In this document: positions 1-8,260 of the stretch, piece by piece
How positions within the stretch are numbered: position 1 is the stretch's first letter
How the letters are laid out: each line of letters opens with the position of its first letter
Assembly: GCA_903920695.1 (NCBI GenBank)
Contig: CAIXNB010000118.1
Coordinates: 1 to 36,678, forward strand
Direction: 5' to 3'
Source of the DNA: an uncultured beta proteobacterium
Lineage (GTDB): Bacteria > Pseudomonadota > Gammaproteobacteria > Burkholderiales > Burkholderiaceae_C
DNA length: 36,678 nt
Made by a program: the position numbers and the translations under genes
Notes under the pieces: generated by a model
What the model saw: only the letters and a program-made list of their open reading frames with translations
Databases searched by the model: none
Told to the model about the DNA's origin: nothing

Positions 1-1
1 T

Positions 2-1654
2 AGTCATATTGAGGTGGACGTACTCACGCATTCGCTTCCCCCCCGCGCCAAATCAATCATGAACCTGGTATCCATTGCCTTGGTCTTGCTCTACGTGCTC
101 ATCTTTACGTACTTTGGATGGCAAATGGTTCTAGAGTCATATGAACGGCATCAGGCCACCCCCAATTTGCTTCACTTTCCGGTCTGGATCATTCAGTTGG
201 GGTTGGGCATCGGCACCACAGTTCTTAGTTTGCAAACCATGCGTGTCGCCGTAAAAGTCGTAAAAACAATCAAAGGTCTTGCCTCGGAAAAACACCAATT
301 TGTACCGGTTGCCCTATTTCTAGTGGCTTTGATCGCGGCTTTGTTTGTGCTGCTAGAGCTGTCTCCAATAGGTGGTGTGATCCTTTTGCTAACCGTTTTG
401 CTGTTCGGCGGGGTGCCGGTTTTTGCCGCCTTGGGGCTGGTTGGGGCGGCCGGCTTCTTCTTCTCTTTCGGCGGATTCGACGCGCTCAGTCAAGTGGCTT
501 TCATGGGCTACAAGAGCTCGGGCGACTTCACGCTCATAGCCCTTCCCCTGTTCATTTTGGCGGGATTTCTCCTTGCCTCTGGCGGCATCGGCGAAGAGTT
601 GTTTGACCTGGTGGCCAAATTCTTCGGCCACTTACCAGGGGGGATGGTGATTGCCTCCATCGTCGCCTGCGCAATTTTTGCCGCCATTTCAGGATCAAGT
701 GTCGCCACGATCGCGACCATCGGATCCATCGCATTGCCTGCGATGCTCAAGTATGGATACGACGAGAAGCTGGCGCTGGGCTCACTGGCAGCAGGTGGAA
801 CCTTGGGTATCCTGATACCGCCGAGCGGTCCGATGATCATCTATTCCAGCATCACCGATGAGTCGGTAGGCGCTTTGTTCATGGGTGGCGTTGTTCCTGG
901 TCTGCTCTTGACCCTGATTCTGATTGCCTATTGCGTCTATGCCCACCTCGCATCCGGGAAAACCACGGTGAAGATTCCCAAGGCGTCAGGCAGTGAACGC
1001 ATGCTCGCCTTACGAAAAGGGGTGTGGGGGCTGTTGGCACCGGTCCTGGTACTTGGCGGAATTTACAGCGGCATCTTCACCGCAACCGAATCGGCGGCGG
1101 CCGTCCTGATCTATGCCATATTCGTGAATATTGTCACCGGGCGGTTTTCCTGGTTAAAGCTCAATATCATCATGCGGGACGGCACCAAAAGCAGCTCCAT
1201 GATTTTGCTCATTATTGTCGGGGCGGCATCGATGGGTGCCATATTCACCCAGTTGCAAATGCCGCAACTGGCGACGGCTTTTGTTACGGATCACAAAATG
1301 CCACCCTGGTTGGTGATCGCTGCAATCATGCTCATTCTTGGCGTTCTGGGCATGATGCTGGAGGTCGTGTCGGTTATGTTGATCACAACGCCAATACTGT
1401 ATCCGCTGGTCACCGGCATGGGTTTTAGCGGACTCTGGTTTGGCATATTTATGACGGTGAACATGGAACTGGCCCTGATCACGCCGCCTGTCGGCATGAA
1501 CCTTTTTGTGCTTCGGCAAATGTCGGACACCAATATGCGAAGCGTTATCGTGGCTGCGCTGCCGTTTATGGTTCTAATCACTGTCTTTGCAGTGCTCGTT
1601 GCAATATACCCATCGTTGTCCACATGGCTGCCAAGTACCATGGGCTACAAGTAA
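2..1654 (+). CDS. TRAP transporter fused small/large permease (DctQM), 5' end cut by the window edge
   Basis: Membrane permease of a tripartite ATP-independent periplasmic transporter, which imports organic acids with sodium. The frame is open to the left edge of the window, so the GTG at 14 is probably not the true start. The first ~95 residues carry two membrane segments, an amphipathic stretch and a basic tail, as in the C-terminal half of a DctQ subunit. From about residue 115 the protein is a complete DctM: many hydrophobic helices and the conserved glycine/proline blocks SGSSVATIATIGSIALPAM, GTLGILIPPSGPMIIY and, near the end, ALITPPVGMNLFVL. A DctM alone is about 430 residues, so the excess fits a DctQ-DctM fusion. 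The binding-protein gene follows after 104 bp on the same strand. Substrate is not evident from the permease. Confidence 0.9.
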   Translation, partial: SHIEVDVLTHSLPPRAKSIMNLVSIALVLLYVLIFTYFGWQMVLESYERHQATPNLLHFPVWIIQLGLGIGTTVLSLQTMRVAVKVVKTIKGLASEKHQFVPVALFLVALIAALFVLLELSPIGGVILLLTVLLFGGVPVFAALGLVGAAGFFFSFGGFDALSQVAFMGYKSSGDFTLIALPLFILAGFLLASGGIGEELFDLVAKFFGHLPGGMVIASIVACAIFAAISGSSVATIATIGSIALPAMLKYGYDEKLALGSLAAGGTLGILIPPSGPMIIYSSITDESVGALFMGGVVPGLLLTLILIAYCVYAHLASGKTTVKIPKASGSERMLALRKGVWGLLAPVLVLGGIYSGIFTATESAAAVLIYAIFVNIVTGRFSWLKLNIIMRDGTKSSSMILLIIVGAASMGAIFTQLQMPQLATAFVTDHKMPPWLVIAAIMLILGVLGMMLEVVSVMLITTPILYPLVTGMGFSGLWFGIFMTVNMELALITPPVGMNLFVLRQMSDTNMRSVIVAALPFMVLITVFAVLVAIYPSLSTWLPSTMGYK

Positions 1655-1758
1655 TCGTCTTGGTTGAAACCTATTTGAAAAGGAGTTTGCTGCCATCGAT
1701 AGCGTCACTGAAATGAAATACGTCTCCTATTCTTCCATCTAAAGAAATCCCATTCATT

Positions 1759-2796
1759 ATGAAAACCTACTTTGTTCATTGGACCGCTCTTGCTCGCCAT
1801 GTCGCGATGGCTGTTGGTTTGTGCACGGCACTATCGGCAACACCCGTTCTTGCGGCAGATGCCAAGAAAATTACGATTCGATTTGCTGGCACCTTGCCGG
1901 TGGCGCATCACATCACCAAATCTCAGGAGCACTTTAAGAAATTGGTTGAAGAGGCTAGTAAAGGCAATATCACGGTGCAGGTTTATCCGGCAGGCCAACT
2001 CTACAAGGACGTCGATCTGGTGGATGTGATTCCAAAAGGCTCTGTCGAAATGGCCATCGCAAATCTTGGGCAATGGGCTGGCCTTGTTCCTCAACTTGCG
2101 GTATTCGACTTGATGGGGACTTGGGAGAATCAGGCTCACTTTTATCGCACACAGGACGACAGCGTCGTTCGAGAGGTAATAGCCAAGGCCATGGCAAGCA
2201 AGAACGTGCTTTTGCTGAACACGATCGATTACGGTGAAGGCACTTATATTACGAATAAGCCACTAAAGAAACTGGCCGATTTCAAAGGAATGCGAATTCG
2301 CGCAAGCACGGAGTACAACACCTTGCAGGTGCTCGCGTTGGGCGGGGCGAGTTCCTTGCTTAGTTCTGCAGAGGTCTATCAGGGCCTCAGCCTGGGAACA
2401 ATTGACGGGGCAATTACCGGCCCGAGCAGTTTTATTGCACGCAAATTGTATGAAGTAGCGAAATACGACATGCGCAATGTCTGGGGTCGCGGTAATTTCG
2501 GTACGGTAGTCAGCCTGAAATGGTGGAATACCTTGCCTGCGGATGTGAAAGCCATTCTTATCACGGCCGGCAAGGATACCGAGGCATGGAGCAGAAAGGC
2601 AGCCACGGAAGCGGATGCACAAGCATGGGACAAGTTGGCCCAAATACCCTCGAATGTTGTCTATACGGTCGATGCGGCGGAATTCGGCGGATGGGCGAAA
2701 GTCACGATGCCGCCGCAGCACAAACAGTTCAAGGAAAGAGTCGGCAAGGATAGCGATCTACTGCTTGAACGGATAGAAGCGCAGCGAAAACTGTAG
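1759..2796 (+). CDS. dctP: TRAP transporter solute-binding protein, DctP family
   Basis: Periplasmic receptor (345 aa) that delivers the ligand to the DctQM permease encoded just upstream. An N-terminal signal peptide runs to about residue 33 (hydrophobic AMAVGLCTALSATPVLA, cleavage after AxA). The mature part has the DctP pattern: KITIRFAGTLPVAHHIT at the start, VQVYPAGQLYKDVDLVDVIPKG in the middle, and LADFKGMRIRAS, which holds the arginine that usually binds a ligand carboxylate. GTIDGAITGPSSF matches the later family block. The ATG at 1759 gives a clean signal peptide, but no good Shine-Dalgarno precedes it; an AGGAG at 1681-1685 is followed by no ORF of note. Ligand is probably an organic acid, unproven. 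Confidence 0.92.
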   Translation: MKTYFVHWTALARHVAMAVGLCTALSATPVLAADAKKITIRFAGTLPVAHHITKSQEHFKKLVEEASKGNITVQVYPAGQLYKDVDLVDVIPKGSVEMAIANLGQWAGLVPQLAVFDLMGTWENQAHFYRTQDDSVVREVIAKAMASKNVLLLNTIDYGEGTYITNKPLKKLADFKGMRIRASTEYNTLQVLALGGASSLLSSAEVYQGLSLGTIDGAITGPSSFIARKLYEVAKYDMRNVWGRGNFGTVVSLKWWNTLPADVKAILITAGKDTEAWSRKAATEADAQAWDKLAQIPSNVVYTVDAAEFGGWAKVTMPPQHKQFKERVGKDSDLLLERIEAQRKL

Positions 2797-2878
2797 CGAG
2801 AACAGTCTATCGACAATGTTGTGTTCGCGGGCTTGTTTTCAGTTGCATCGGGCTGGAGGAGCCGGTCAATGCCCTTCA

Positions 2879-2903
2879 GGGGCGCGACTTTGCCCCCCGT
2901 TTT
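2879..2903 (+). terminator. Possible Rho-independent terminator after the TRAP operon
   Basis: Stem GGGGC (2879-2883) pairs with GCCCC (2892-2896), extended by one G-U pair, and is followed by CCGTTTTAT. It lies 82 bp after the dctP stop and before the IclR gene. The stem is short and the T run is only four, so this is tentative. Confidence 0.3.
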
Positions 2904-2961
2904 ATCCCGAGCGAGTTTGGATTATTGTTGACGCGACTGTGCGCAGCCAAGACTGATCAAT

Positions 2962-3765
2962 ATGGTTACCAAAACAAATGTAGTTAAGCGGTTGGTAGAC
3001 ATTGATGACCATCATCGCGGTGATGCGGGAATGATCAAGTCCGCGTTTCGGGTTTTTGAGTTGTTCGAGTTTTTCGCCGAGAGGCGCCGTTCTGCCAGTG
3101 TTGCAGACATCGTTGAAGCGCTTGGCTATCCTCAGTCGAGCGCATCGGTCTTGCTCAAGACGCTGACAAAACTGCGTTACCTCGAATACAACCGATTCAC
3201 CAGGCAGTACGTGCCCACTCTGCGTGTCGCATTGCTCGGCAGTTGGATCCACGATCAAATCTTCAGCAATACCAGTCTGGCGGGCTTGGTTGATGATCTG
3301 CACGCTGCCACGGGTGCGACGGTGATTCTCGGTATGCAGAACGACATCCATGTTCAATATATCCACATGGCGCAATCATCCAAGGGTCGGCTCGATTGGT
3401 ATATCAAGCCTGGATCACTCAGGCCGCTTTGTCGCGCCGCAGTAGGGCGCGTGCTGCTAAGCCAGAAGACCGACGTGGATGTCGTCTACCTGCTTCGTCG
3501 AATTAATGCCGAAGAAAGGGATGTCAGCAAGCAAATGGGTGAAAGTGAACTGCTAGAAGAATTGGACATCGTTCGGCGCCAGGGTTATGCCTATACGGAA
3601 GGCACGATCAATCCACAGGCTGGCGTCATTGCGATGCAACTCCCCAGCCCGGCCAGCCAACCTGACATGGTTATTGGCGTTGGTGCGCAGATTGCGGAAT
3701 TGCGCGCGCGGCGCGAGGAATTTATCGAACTTCTGAAGAAAGCAATCCAGCCCTACCAAATCTGA
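2962..3765 (+). CDS. IclR-family transcriptional regulator
   Basis: One-component DNA-binding regulator of 267 aa. The N-terminal winged helix begins near MIKSAFRVFELFEFFAE (about residue 24), with SVADIVEALGYPQSSASVLLKTL as helix-turn-helix and LRYLEYNRFTRQYVPTLRV as the wing. The C-terminal effector domain follows, with the typical RPLCRAAVGRVLLS and, late, GVIAMQLPSP and VIGVGAQI. IclR proteins sense small organic acids or aromatics and usually control adjacent catabolic or uptake genes. Here the neighbours are the TRAP transporter upstream (same strand, 165 bp) and the leftward acyl-CoA dehydrogenase operon, which converges on it. The start is uncertain: ATG 2962 adds 23 residues before the domain and lacks a clear ribosome site; ATG 3031 is the alternative. 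Confidence 0.92.
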   Translation: MVTKTNVVKRLVDIDDHHRGDAGMIKSAFRVFELFEFFAERRRSASVADIVEALGYPQSSASVLLKTLTKLRYLEYNRFTRQYVPTLRVALLGSWIHDQIFSNTSLAGLVDDLHAATGATVILGMQNDIHVQYIHMAQSSKGRLDWYIKPGSLRPLCRAAVGRVLLSQKTDVDVVYLLRRINAEERDVSKQMGESELLEELDIVRRQGYAYTEGTINPQAGVIAMQLPSPASQPDMVIGVGAQIAELRARREEFIELLKKAIQPYQI

Positions 3766-3811
3766 CTCCCACGCCACGCACGAGGCCGACACGCGCGCGG
3801 GCCGCCCGCGC

Positions 3812-5017
3812 CTACTGGTACTTGCGCAGCTCAAGCTTGCCGATCTGGTTGCGGTGCACTTCGTCGGGGCCGTCGGCCAGGCGCAGCACGCGCGACATGG
3901 CGTAGGCGTGGGCCAGGCCGAAGTCGTTGCTGGTGCCGCCGCCACCATGCGCCTGAATCGCCCAGTCAATCACCTTGCCCGCCATGGTTGGCACGGCGAC
4001 CTTGATCATCGCAATCTCGGTGCGCGCCACCTTGTTGCCCACCGTGTCCATACGGTGCGCGGCGTTGAGCGTGAGCAGGCGCGCCTGCTCGATCATGATG
4101 CGCGACTCGGCGATGCGCTCGACCGTGACGCCCTGCTGTGCCACCGGCTTGCCAAAGGCCACGCGCGACAGGCTGCGCCGGCACATGCGTTCCAGCGCGC
4201 GCTCGGCCAGCCCGATCAGGCGCATGCAGTGGTGGATGCGCCCAGGCCCGAGCCGGCCCTGGGCAATCTCGAAGCCGCGGTCCTCGCCGAGCAGCAGATT
4301 GCTGACCGGCACCCGCACGTTTTTGAACATGACCTCGGAGGCGCGGTCCGGCATGCCGTAGAAACCAAAGACCGGCAGCGACCGCATCACGGTGACACCG
4401 GGCGCATCCATCGGAATCAGGATCATCGACTGCTGGCGATGGCGGTCCGGGTTGTCCGGATTGCTCTTGCCCATGAAGATGGCGACACGGCAGCGCGGAT
4501 CGGTGGCGTTGGTGGTGTACCACTTGCGGCCGTTGACAAGGTAGTAGTCGCCGTCGCGCTGAATCAAGGATTCGATGTTGGTGGCATCACTTGATGCCAC
4601 GCCGGGTTCGGTCATGGCGAAGCAGGAGCGGATCTCGCCGGCCAGCAGTGGCTTGAGCCATTGTTCCTGTTGTTCGGGCGTGCCGTAGCGCGCCAGCACC
4701 TCCATGTTGCCGGTGTCGGGCGCCGAGCAGTTGAAGACCTCGGGCGCCAGAAAGGAGCGGCCCATGATTTCGCACAACGGTGCGTACTCCAGATTGCTCA
4801 AGCCGGCGCCATGCGGCGACTCGGGCAGGAACAGGTTCCACAGGCCGGCGGCGCGCGCCTTCGGTTTCAGTTCATCCATGATCGGGTGCACCTTCCAGGG
4901 GCCGAGCGCCTCGGCCTGCTCGACGTGGCGCTTCTCGTTCGGATAGATGTGCTCGTCCATGAAGGCGTGCAGCCTTTTCTGGAGGTCCATCACCTTGGGG
5001 GAGGGATCGAATGCCAT
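3812..5017 (-). CDS. Acyl-CoA dehydrogenase, ACAD10/11-like
   Basis: FAD enzyme of 401 aa, the usual length for an acyl-CoA dehydrogenase. The signature [16 protein letters not shown] lies near residue 133-148 and binds the flavin and substrate; the second signature, [19 protein letters not shown], is near residue 355 and is followed by the C-terminal [20 protein letters not shown]. The protein resembles the dehydrogenase half of animal ACAD10/ACAD11 and its bacterial single-domain relatives. It is the last gene of a three-gene leftward operon, 42 bp after an APH-fold kinase. In ACAD10/11 and in the levulinate (lva) pathway that kinase and dehydrogenase together handle 4-hydroxyacyl-CoA: the hydroxyl is phosphorylated and then eliminated. 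AAAGG seven bases before the ATG supports the start. The exact chain length it accepts is unknown. Confidence 0.93.
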   Translation of the reverse strand: MAFDPSPKVMDLQKRLHAFMDEHIYPNEKRHVEQAEALGPWKVHPIMDELKPKARAAGLWNLFLPESPHGAGLSNLEYAPLCEIMGRSFLAPEVFNCSAPDTGNMEVLARYGTPEQQEQWLKPLLAGEIRSCFAMTEPGVASSDATNIESLIQRDGDYYLVNGRKWYTTNATDPRCRVAIFMGKSNPDNPDRHRQQSMILIPMDAPGVTVMRSLPVFGFYGMPDRASEVMFKNVRVPVSNLLLGEDRGFEIAQGRLGPGRIHHCMRLIGLAERALERMCRRSLSRVAFGKPVAQQGVTVERIAESRIMIEQARLLTLNAAHRMDTVGNKVARTEIAMIKVAVPTMAGKVIDWAIQAHGGGGTSNDFGLAHAYAMSRVLRLADGPDEVHRNQIGKLELRKYQ

Positions 5018-5059
5018 GGGAAACCTTTCTCGGAAATGGGTCGGTGTGCAGGGAACGCT

Positions 5060-6127
5060 TCAGCGCGCGTTCAGGCGCTCGGTCGCCATGCGCCAGGCGA
5101 CCTCGGCAATCGGGCGCGCCTGCGCGCCGGTGGCGCGTGCGGCGGCGTTGGCCGCTGTGCCGTCTTCCACGCGCTTGGCAATGCCTTGCAGGATGGCTGC
5201 CAGACGAAACATGTTGTAGACCAGGTAGAAGTCCCACTGCGCCGCATCAATCGCGCTGCGCCCGGTGCGCTCGGCATAGCGGCGCAGGTAGTCGTCCGCC
5301 AGCGGAATGCCCAGCGCCGCCAGGTCAACGCCGGCCATGCCGCGAAACTCATCGGCCTTCAAGTGCCAGGTCAGCATGTGGTAGGCGAAGTCCACCAGCG
5401 GATCGCCGAGCGTCGAGAGTTCCCAATCGAGCACGGCGATGATGCGCGGCTCGGTCGGATGAAAGATCAGGTTGTCCAGGCGCAGGTCGCCGTGCACGAT
5501 GCTCGTCGTCTCATTGGCCGGGATGTGCTGCGGCAGCCAGGCAATCAATCGGTCCATTGCGTCGATCGGCGTGGTCTGCGAGGCCAGGTACTGTTTGCTC
5601 CAACGCGCGATCTGGCGCGCCACATAGTTGCCGCTGCGGCCGTAGTCGCTCAGGCCGACGGCGGCCACGTCAACGCCGTGCAGGGTGGCGATCACGCGGT
5701 TCATGTCGTCGTAAATCGCGCTGCGCTCGGCTACCGACATGCCCGGCAGCGTCGGGTCCCATAGCACGCGGCCCTGCACAAGGGCCATGATGTAGAAGGG
5801 CGTGCCGATCACGGCAGCATCCTGGCACAGGCAATAGCTGCGCGCCACCGGCACACCGGTGTTATAGAGCGCCGTGATCACGCGGTACTCGCGGTCCACC
5901 GCGTGCGCCGAGGGCAGCAGCACGCCGGACTGCTTCTTGCGCAGCACGTAGCGCGTGCCACCAGCCGTCAGCGCAAAGGTCGGGTTTGATTGGCCGCCCT
6001 TGAACTGCTCGACCGTCAGCTCGCCGCTGAAACCTTCGACGTGCTCGCGCATGTAGTCTTGCAGCGCACCAACATCGAAGCGGAAATGTTCAAGCACCGG
6101 CATGGTGCCGACAAACTGCTCGCTCAC
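5060..6127 (-). CDS. APH-fold phosphotransferase (ACAD10/11-type kinase, LvaA-like)
   Basis: Kinase of 355 aa with the aminoglycoside/choline phosphotransferase fold. The catalytic loop IVHGDLRLDNLIF supplies the base Asp and metal-binding Asn; the metal-binding Asp is in IAVLDWELSTLGDPLVDFAY. The N-terminal nucleotide-binding part includes QFKGGQSNPTFALTAGGTRY and YVLRKK, whose lysines contact ATP. The family includes antibiotic kinases, but this subgroup pairs with acyl-CoA dehydrogenases and is thought to phosphorylate 4-hydroxyacyl-CoA. The start is GTG at 6127, overlapping the stop of the upstream SDR by four bases (GTGA), so the two are probably translationally coupled. There is no sign of a small LvaB-type partner gene in the operon. 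Antibiotic resistance is unlikely given the context. Confidence 0.9.
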   Translation of the reverse strand: MSEQFVGTMPVLEHFRFDVGALQDYMREHVEGFSGELTVEQFKGGQSNPTFALTAGGTRYVLRKKQSGVLLPSAHAVDREYRVITALYNTGVPVARSYCLCQDAAVIGTPFYIMALVQGRVLWDPTLPGMSVAERSAIYDDMNRVIATLHGVDVAAVGLSDYGRSGNYVARQIARWSKQYLASQTTPIDAMDRLIAWLPQHIPANETTSIVHGDLRLDNLIFHPTEPRIIAVLDWELSTLGDPLVDFAYHMLTWHLKADEFRGMAGVDLAALGIPLADDYLRRYAERTGRSAIDAAQWDFYLVYNMFRLAAILQGIAKRVEDGTAANAAARATGAQARPIAEVAWRMATERLNAR

Positions 6128-6984
6128 CGCACACCTCGCAGCGGGTTATTCGGTGCGCCACCGGCCAGCAGATCGCGCAGCCGGTTCTCGACACCGCCAA
6201 TCGCATTGCGATGCGGCAGCACGTAGAAGCGCCGCTGCAGCACGGCCTCAAGCGTGATGCGCGCCACATCGGCCGCGCTCAGGCGCCCGGCACGCATGGC
6301 GACGCGGGTGCGCTCCATGATCGGCGATTGCTCCGGGTTGCTCCCAAGCAGGCTGGCCGGCCGGTGCCGCGCCGAGTCGGCAATGCCGGTATCGACGTAG
6401 CCTGGGCACAGCAGCGAGACCCCGATCGGCTGGCCAGTCTGCGCCAGCTCATGGTGCAGACATTCCGACATGGCGACCACCGCGTGCTTGCTCGCGCTGT
6501 ACACCGCCATGTCGGGCGGGCAGACCAGCCCGGCGACGGAGGCGGTGTTGACAATCCAGGCCGGCGTGCCGCGCTCCAGCATGGCCGGCACAAAGCTGCG
6601 GATGCCGTTGGCGACCCCCATGACGTTGACGCCGAAGACCCAGTTCCAGTCCTGCGGCGTCGCCTTCCAGATCGGCCCGGCGGCGATCACGCCGGCATTG
6701 TTGAACAGCAGATCGGTGCCGCCGAAGCGCTCGGCTGCTGCGCCGGCCAGACGGTCGAGGTCTTCGGGCTTTGAGACGTCGCAGCGTTGCACGAGTGCCT
6801 GCAAGGCTGTCAGGCCGGTCACGGCCAGTGTCTGCTCCATGCCGTCAAGATCAACATCGGCCAGCACCAGGTGCATGCCGGCGGCGTGGCAACAGCGCGC
6901 CAGTTCGCGGCCAAAACCGCTGCCGGCGCCGGTGATGACGGCTGTCTTGTCCTTGAGCTCCATCGGCCCGGTTGCAACTTCCAT
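6124..6984 (-). CDS. Short-chain dehydrogenase/reductase
   Basis: NAD(P)-dependent oxidoreductase of 286 aa with a classical Rossmann fold: cofactor motif TGAGSGFGREL near residue 19, NNAGV in the middle, catalytic Ser in NTASVAG and the YxxxK pair in YSASKHA. The Asp in LVLADVDLDG at the end of strand two favours NAD(H). First gene of the leftward operon SDR, kinase, acyl-CoA dehydrogenase. GAGGAG sits six bases before the ATG at 6984 but touches the ATG at 6990, so 6984 is the better start. By context it may oxidise a hydroxyl of the same acyl substrate or of the 3-hydroxyacyl intermediate; specificity cannot be read from the sequence. Confidence 0.92.
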   Translation of the reverse strand: MEVATGPMELKDKTAVITGAGSGFGRELARCCHAAGMHLVLADVDLDGMEQTLAVTGLTALQALVQRCDVSKPEDLDRLAGAAAERFGGTDLLFNNAGVIAAGPIWKATPQDWNWVFGVNVMGVANGIRSFVPAMLERGTPAWIVNTASVAGLVCPPDMAVYSASKHAVVAMSECLHHELAQTGQPIGVSLLCPGYVDTGIADSARHRPASLLGSNPEQSPIMERTRVAMRAGRLSAADVARITLEAVLQRRFYVLPHRNAIGGVENRLRDLLAGGAPNNPLRGVR

Positions 6985-7047
6985 ATCCATCTCCTCAAAG
7001 CGACTGAAGCCTGTGATCCCCGCATACTAGGCAAGGCGGAGAGCCGT

Positions 7048-7096
7048 GTCTTGTGCGCACTGGCTGAAACGTGGCCGCAGCCAGTGCGCACAAGAC
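7048..7096. promoter_or_regulatory. 19-bp perfect inverted repeat in a divergent promoter region
   Basis: GTCTTGTGCGCACTGGCTG (7048-7066) is repeated in reverse complement at 7078-7096 with an 11-nt spacer. Each arm contains the 8-bp palindrome GTGCGCAC (7053-7060 and 7084-7091), so two identical small palindromes lie 31 bp apart, about three helical turns. The element sits between the leftward SDR operon and the rightward MDR oxidoreductase. No T run flanks it, so a terminator is unlikely. A paired operator for a dimeric regulator, or a looping site, is the simplest reading. Confidence 0.7.
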
Positions 7097-7155
7097 GCCT
7101 GCGCGCCAGGCTCCTAGCATGCTCAGACCGATTCACCTGGAAGCTGGAGTCCACC

Positions 7156-8172
7156 ATCAAAGCAGTGCTATGCAAACGCCACGGTCCGCCCGAGACGCTG
7201 GTCGTCGAAGACCGCCCTGAGCTGGTCGCCGCGCCGGGCCAGGTCGTCATTGACGTTCACGCCTGCGGCGTCAACTTCCCCGACACGCTGATCATCGAGA
7301 ACAAGTACCAGATCAAGCCGGAGTTGCCGTTCTCCCCCGGCGGTGAAGTCGCTGGAACGGTGCGCGCCATCGGCGCTGGCGTCAGCGGCCTGGCGCTCGG
7401 CGACCGCGTTGTCGCCTCACCGGGTTGGGGCGGCTTCGCCGAGCAGGTTAGCGCGCCCATCTCCTGCGTGCTGCGTCTGCCCGCCGGCGTGCCACTGGTG
7501 GCGGCGGCGGCCTGCAGCATTGCCTATGGCACAACACATTACGCACTGCGCGAGCGCGCCCAACTGCAGGGTGGCGAAACGCTGCTGGTGCTCGGTGCCG
7601 CCGGCGGCACCGGCCTGTCGGCGGTGGAGATCGGCAAGTTGATGGGCGCGCGCGTGATCGCCGCCGCCTCCTCCGACGAGAAGCTGGCGCTGTGCCGCGC
7701 GCACGGCGCCGATGAGACCATCAACTACAGCCGCGAGGACCTGCGCGAGCGTCTGCGCGCACTGACCGGCGGGCGCGGCGTCGACGTCGTCTACGATCCG
7801 GTCGGCGGCGCCTACAGCGAGATCGCCTTGCGCAGCATGGCGTGGAAAGGGCGGCTCTTGGTGATCGGCTTCACCGCTGGCGTGATCCCGAAGTTGCCGC
7901 TGAACCTCACCTTGCTCAAGGGCTGTTCCATCGTTGGTGTCTACCACGGTGGCTTTCAGCACAACGAGCCACAGGCCTACCGGGCCCAGATGGCAGAATT
8001 TTTCGAGCTCGTCGCGCAGGGCAAGCTCAAGCCGGCCATCACCGCGCAATACCCGCTGGAGCAGGCGGCCGACGCACTGCGCGCCTTTGCCGAGCGCCGC
8101 GTCACCGGCAAGATCGTGCTCATCACCGAGCTCGGGCGCGGCCAAGAACAGGGGCTGTCATGCCCGACTTGA
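7156..8172 (+). CDS. Zinc-independent MDR oxidoreductase, NADPH:quinone reductase-like
   Basis: Medium-chain dehydrogenase/reductase of 338 aa. The catalytic N-domain has VVIDVHACGVNFPDTL and PGGEVAGTVRAIGAGV; the nucleotide-binding domain has the glycine motif LGAAGGTGLSAVEIGKLMGA, and GRGVDVVYDPVGG and GRLLVIGFTAG complete the quinone-oxidoreductase (QOR) pattern. Zinc ligands are absent. Relatives reduce quinones or enoyl groups with NADPH. The start is unusual. The family begins M-K-A-V, which here corresponds to ATC at 7156; GGAG at 7146-7149 is six bases before it. The nearest ordinary start in frame is GTG 7165 (15 bases from GGAG), and GTG 7084 lies inside an inverted repeat. Divergent from the SDR operon; a second SDR follows on the same strand. 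Confidence 0.9.
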   Translation: MKAVLCKRHGPPETLVVEDRPELVAAPGQVVIDVHACGVNFPDTLIIENKYQIKPELPFSPGGEVAGTVRAIGAGVSGLALGDRVVASPGWGGFAEQVSAPISCVLRLPAGVPLVAAAACSIAYGTTHYALRERAQLQGGETLLVLGAAGGTGLSAVEIGKLMGARVIAAASSDEKLALCRAHGADETINYSREDLRERLRALTGGRGVDVVYDPVGGAYSEIALRSMAWKGRLLVIGFTAGVIPKLPLNLTLLKGCSIVGVYHGGFQHNEPQAYRAQMAEFFELVAQGKLKPAITAQYPLEQAADALRAFAERRVTGKIVLITELGRGQEQGLSCPT

Positions 8173-8178
8173 GGAGCC

Positions 8179-8249
8179 TGCCCCGGACTCCGATCCGGGG
8201 GCATCCATGCCCTCTGGACCATGGATTGCGAGTCAGGCCCGCAATGACA
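8179..8249. repeat. Palindromic intergenic element of three hairpins (REP/BIME-like)
   Basis: Three inverted repeats fill the gap between the MDR gene and the next SDR: CCCCGGA/TCCGGGG (8181-8187 and 8194-8200), GGGCAT/ATGCCC (8199-8204 and 8207-8212) and ATTGCG/CGCAAT (8225-8230 and 8240-8245). The layout resembles a class of short mosaic palindromic repeats scattered between genes in many proteobacteria. Its last bases run into the AAGGAG ribosome site of the following gene. Only one copy is visible here. Confidence 0.55.
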
Positions 8250-8260
8250 AGGAGCGGCCT

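Noticed and set aside
4661..5764. 367-codon plus-strand frame opposite the acyl-CoA dehydrogenase and kinase
   Set aside because: Spans parts of two real genes on the other strand and has repetitive Arg/Ala/His composition typical of shadow frames.
5060..6127. Aminoglycoside resistance gene
   Set aside because: The fold is shared, but the operon with an ACAD10/11-like dehydrogenase and the subgroup motifs indicate a catabolic kinase.
7084..7155. GTG 7084 as an upstream start of the MDR oxidoreductase
   Set aside because: It lies inside the second arm of the inverted repeat and adds 24 residues with no similarity to the family.
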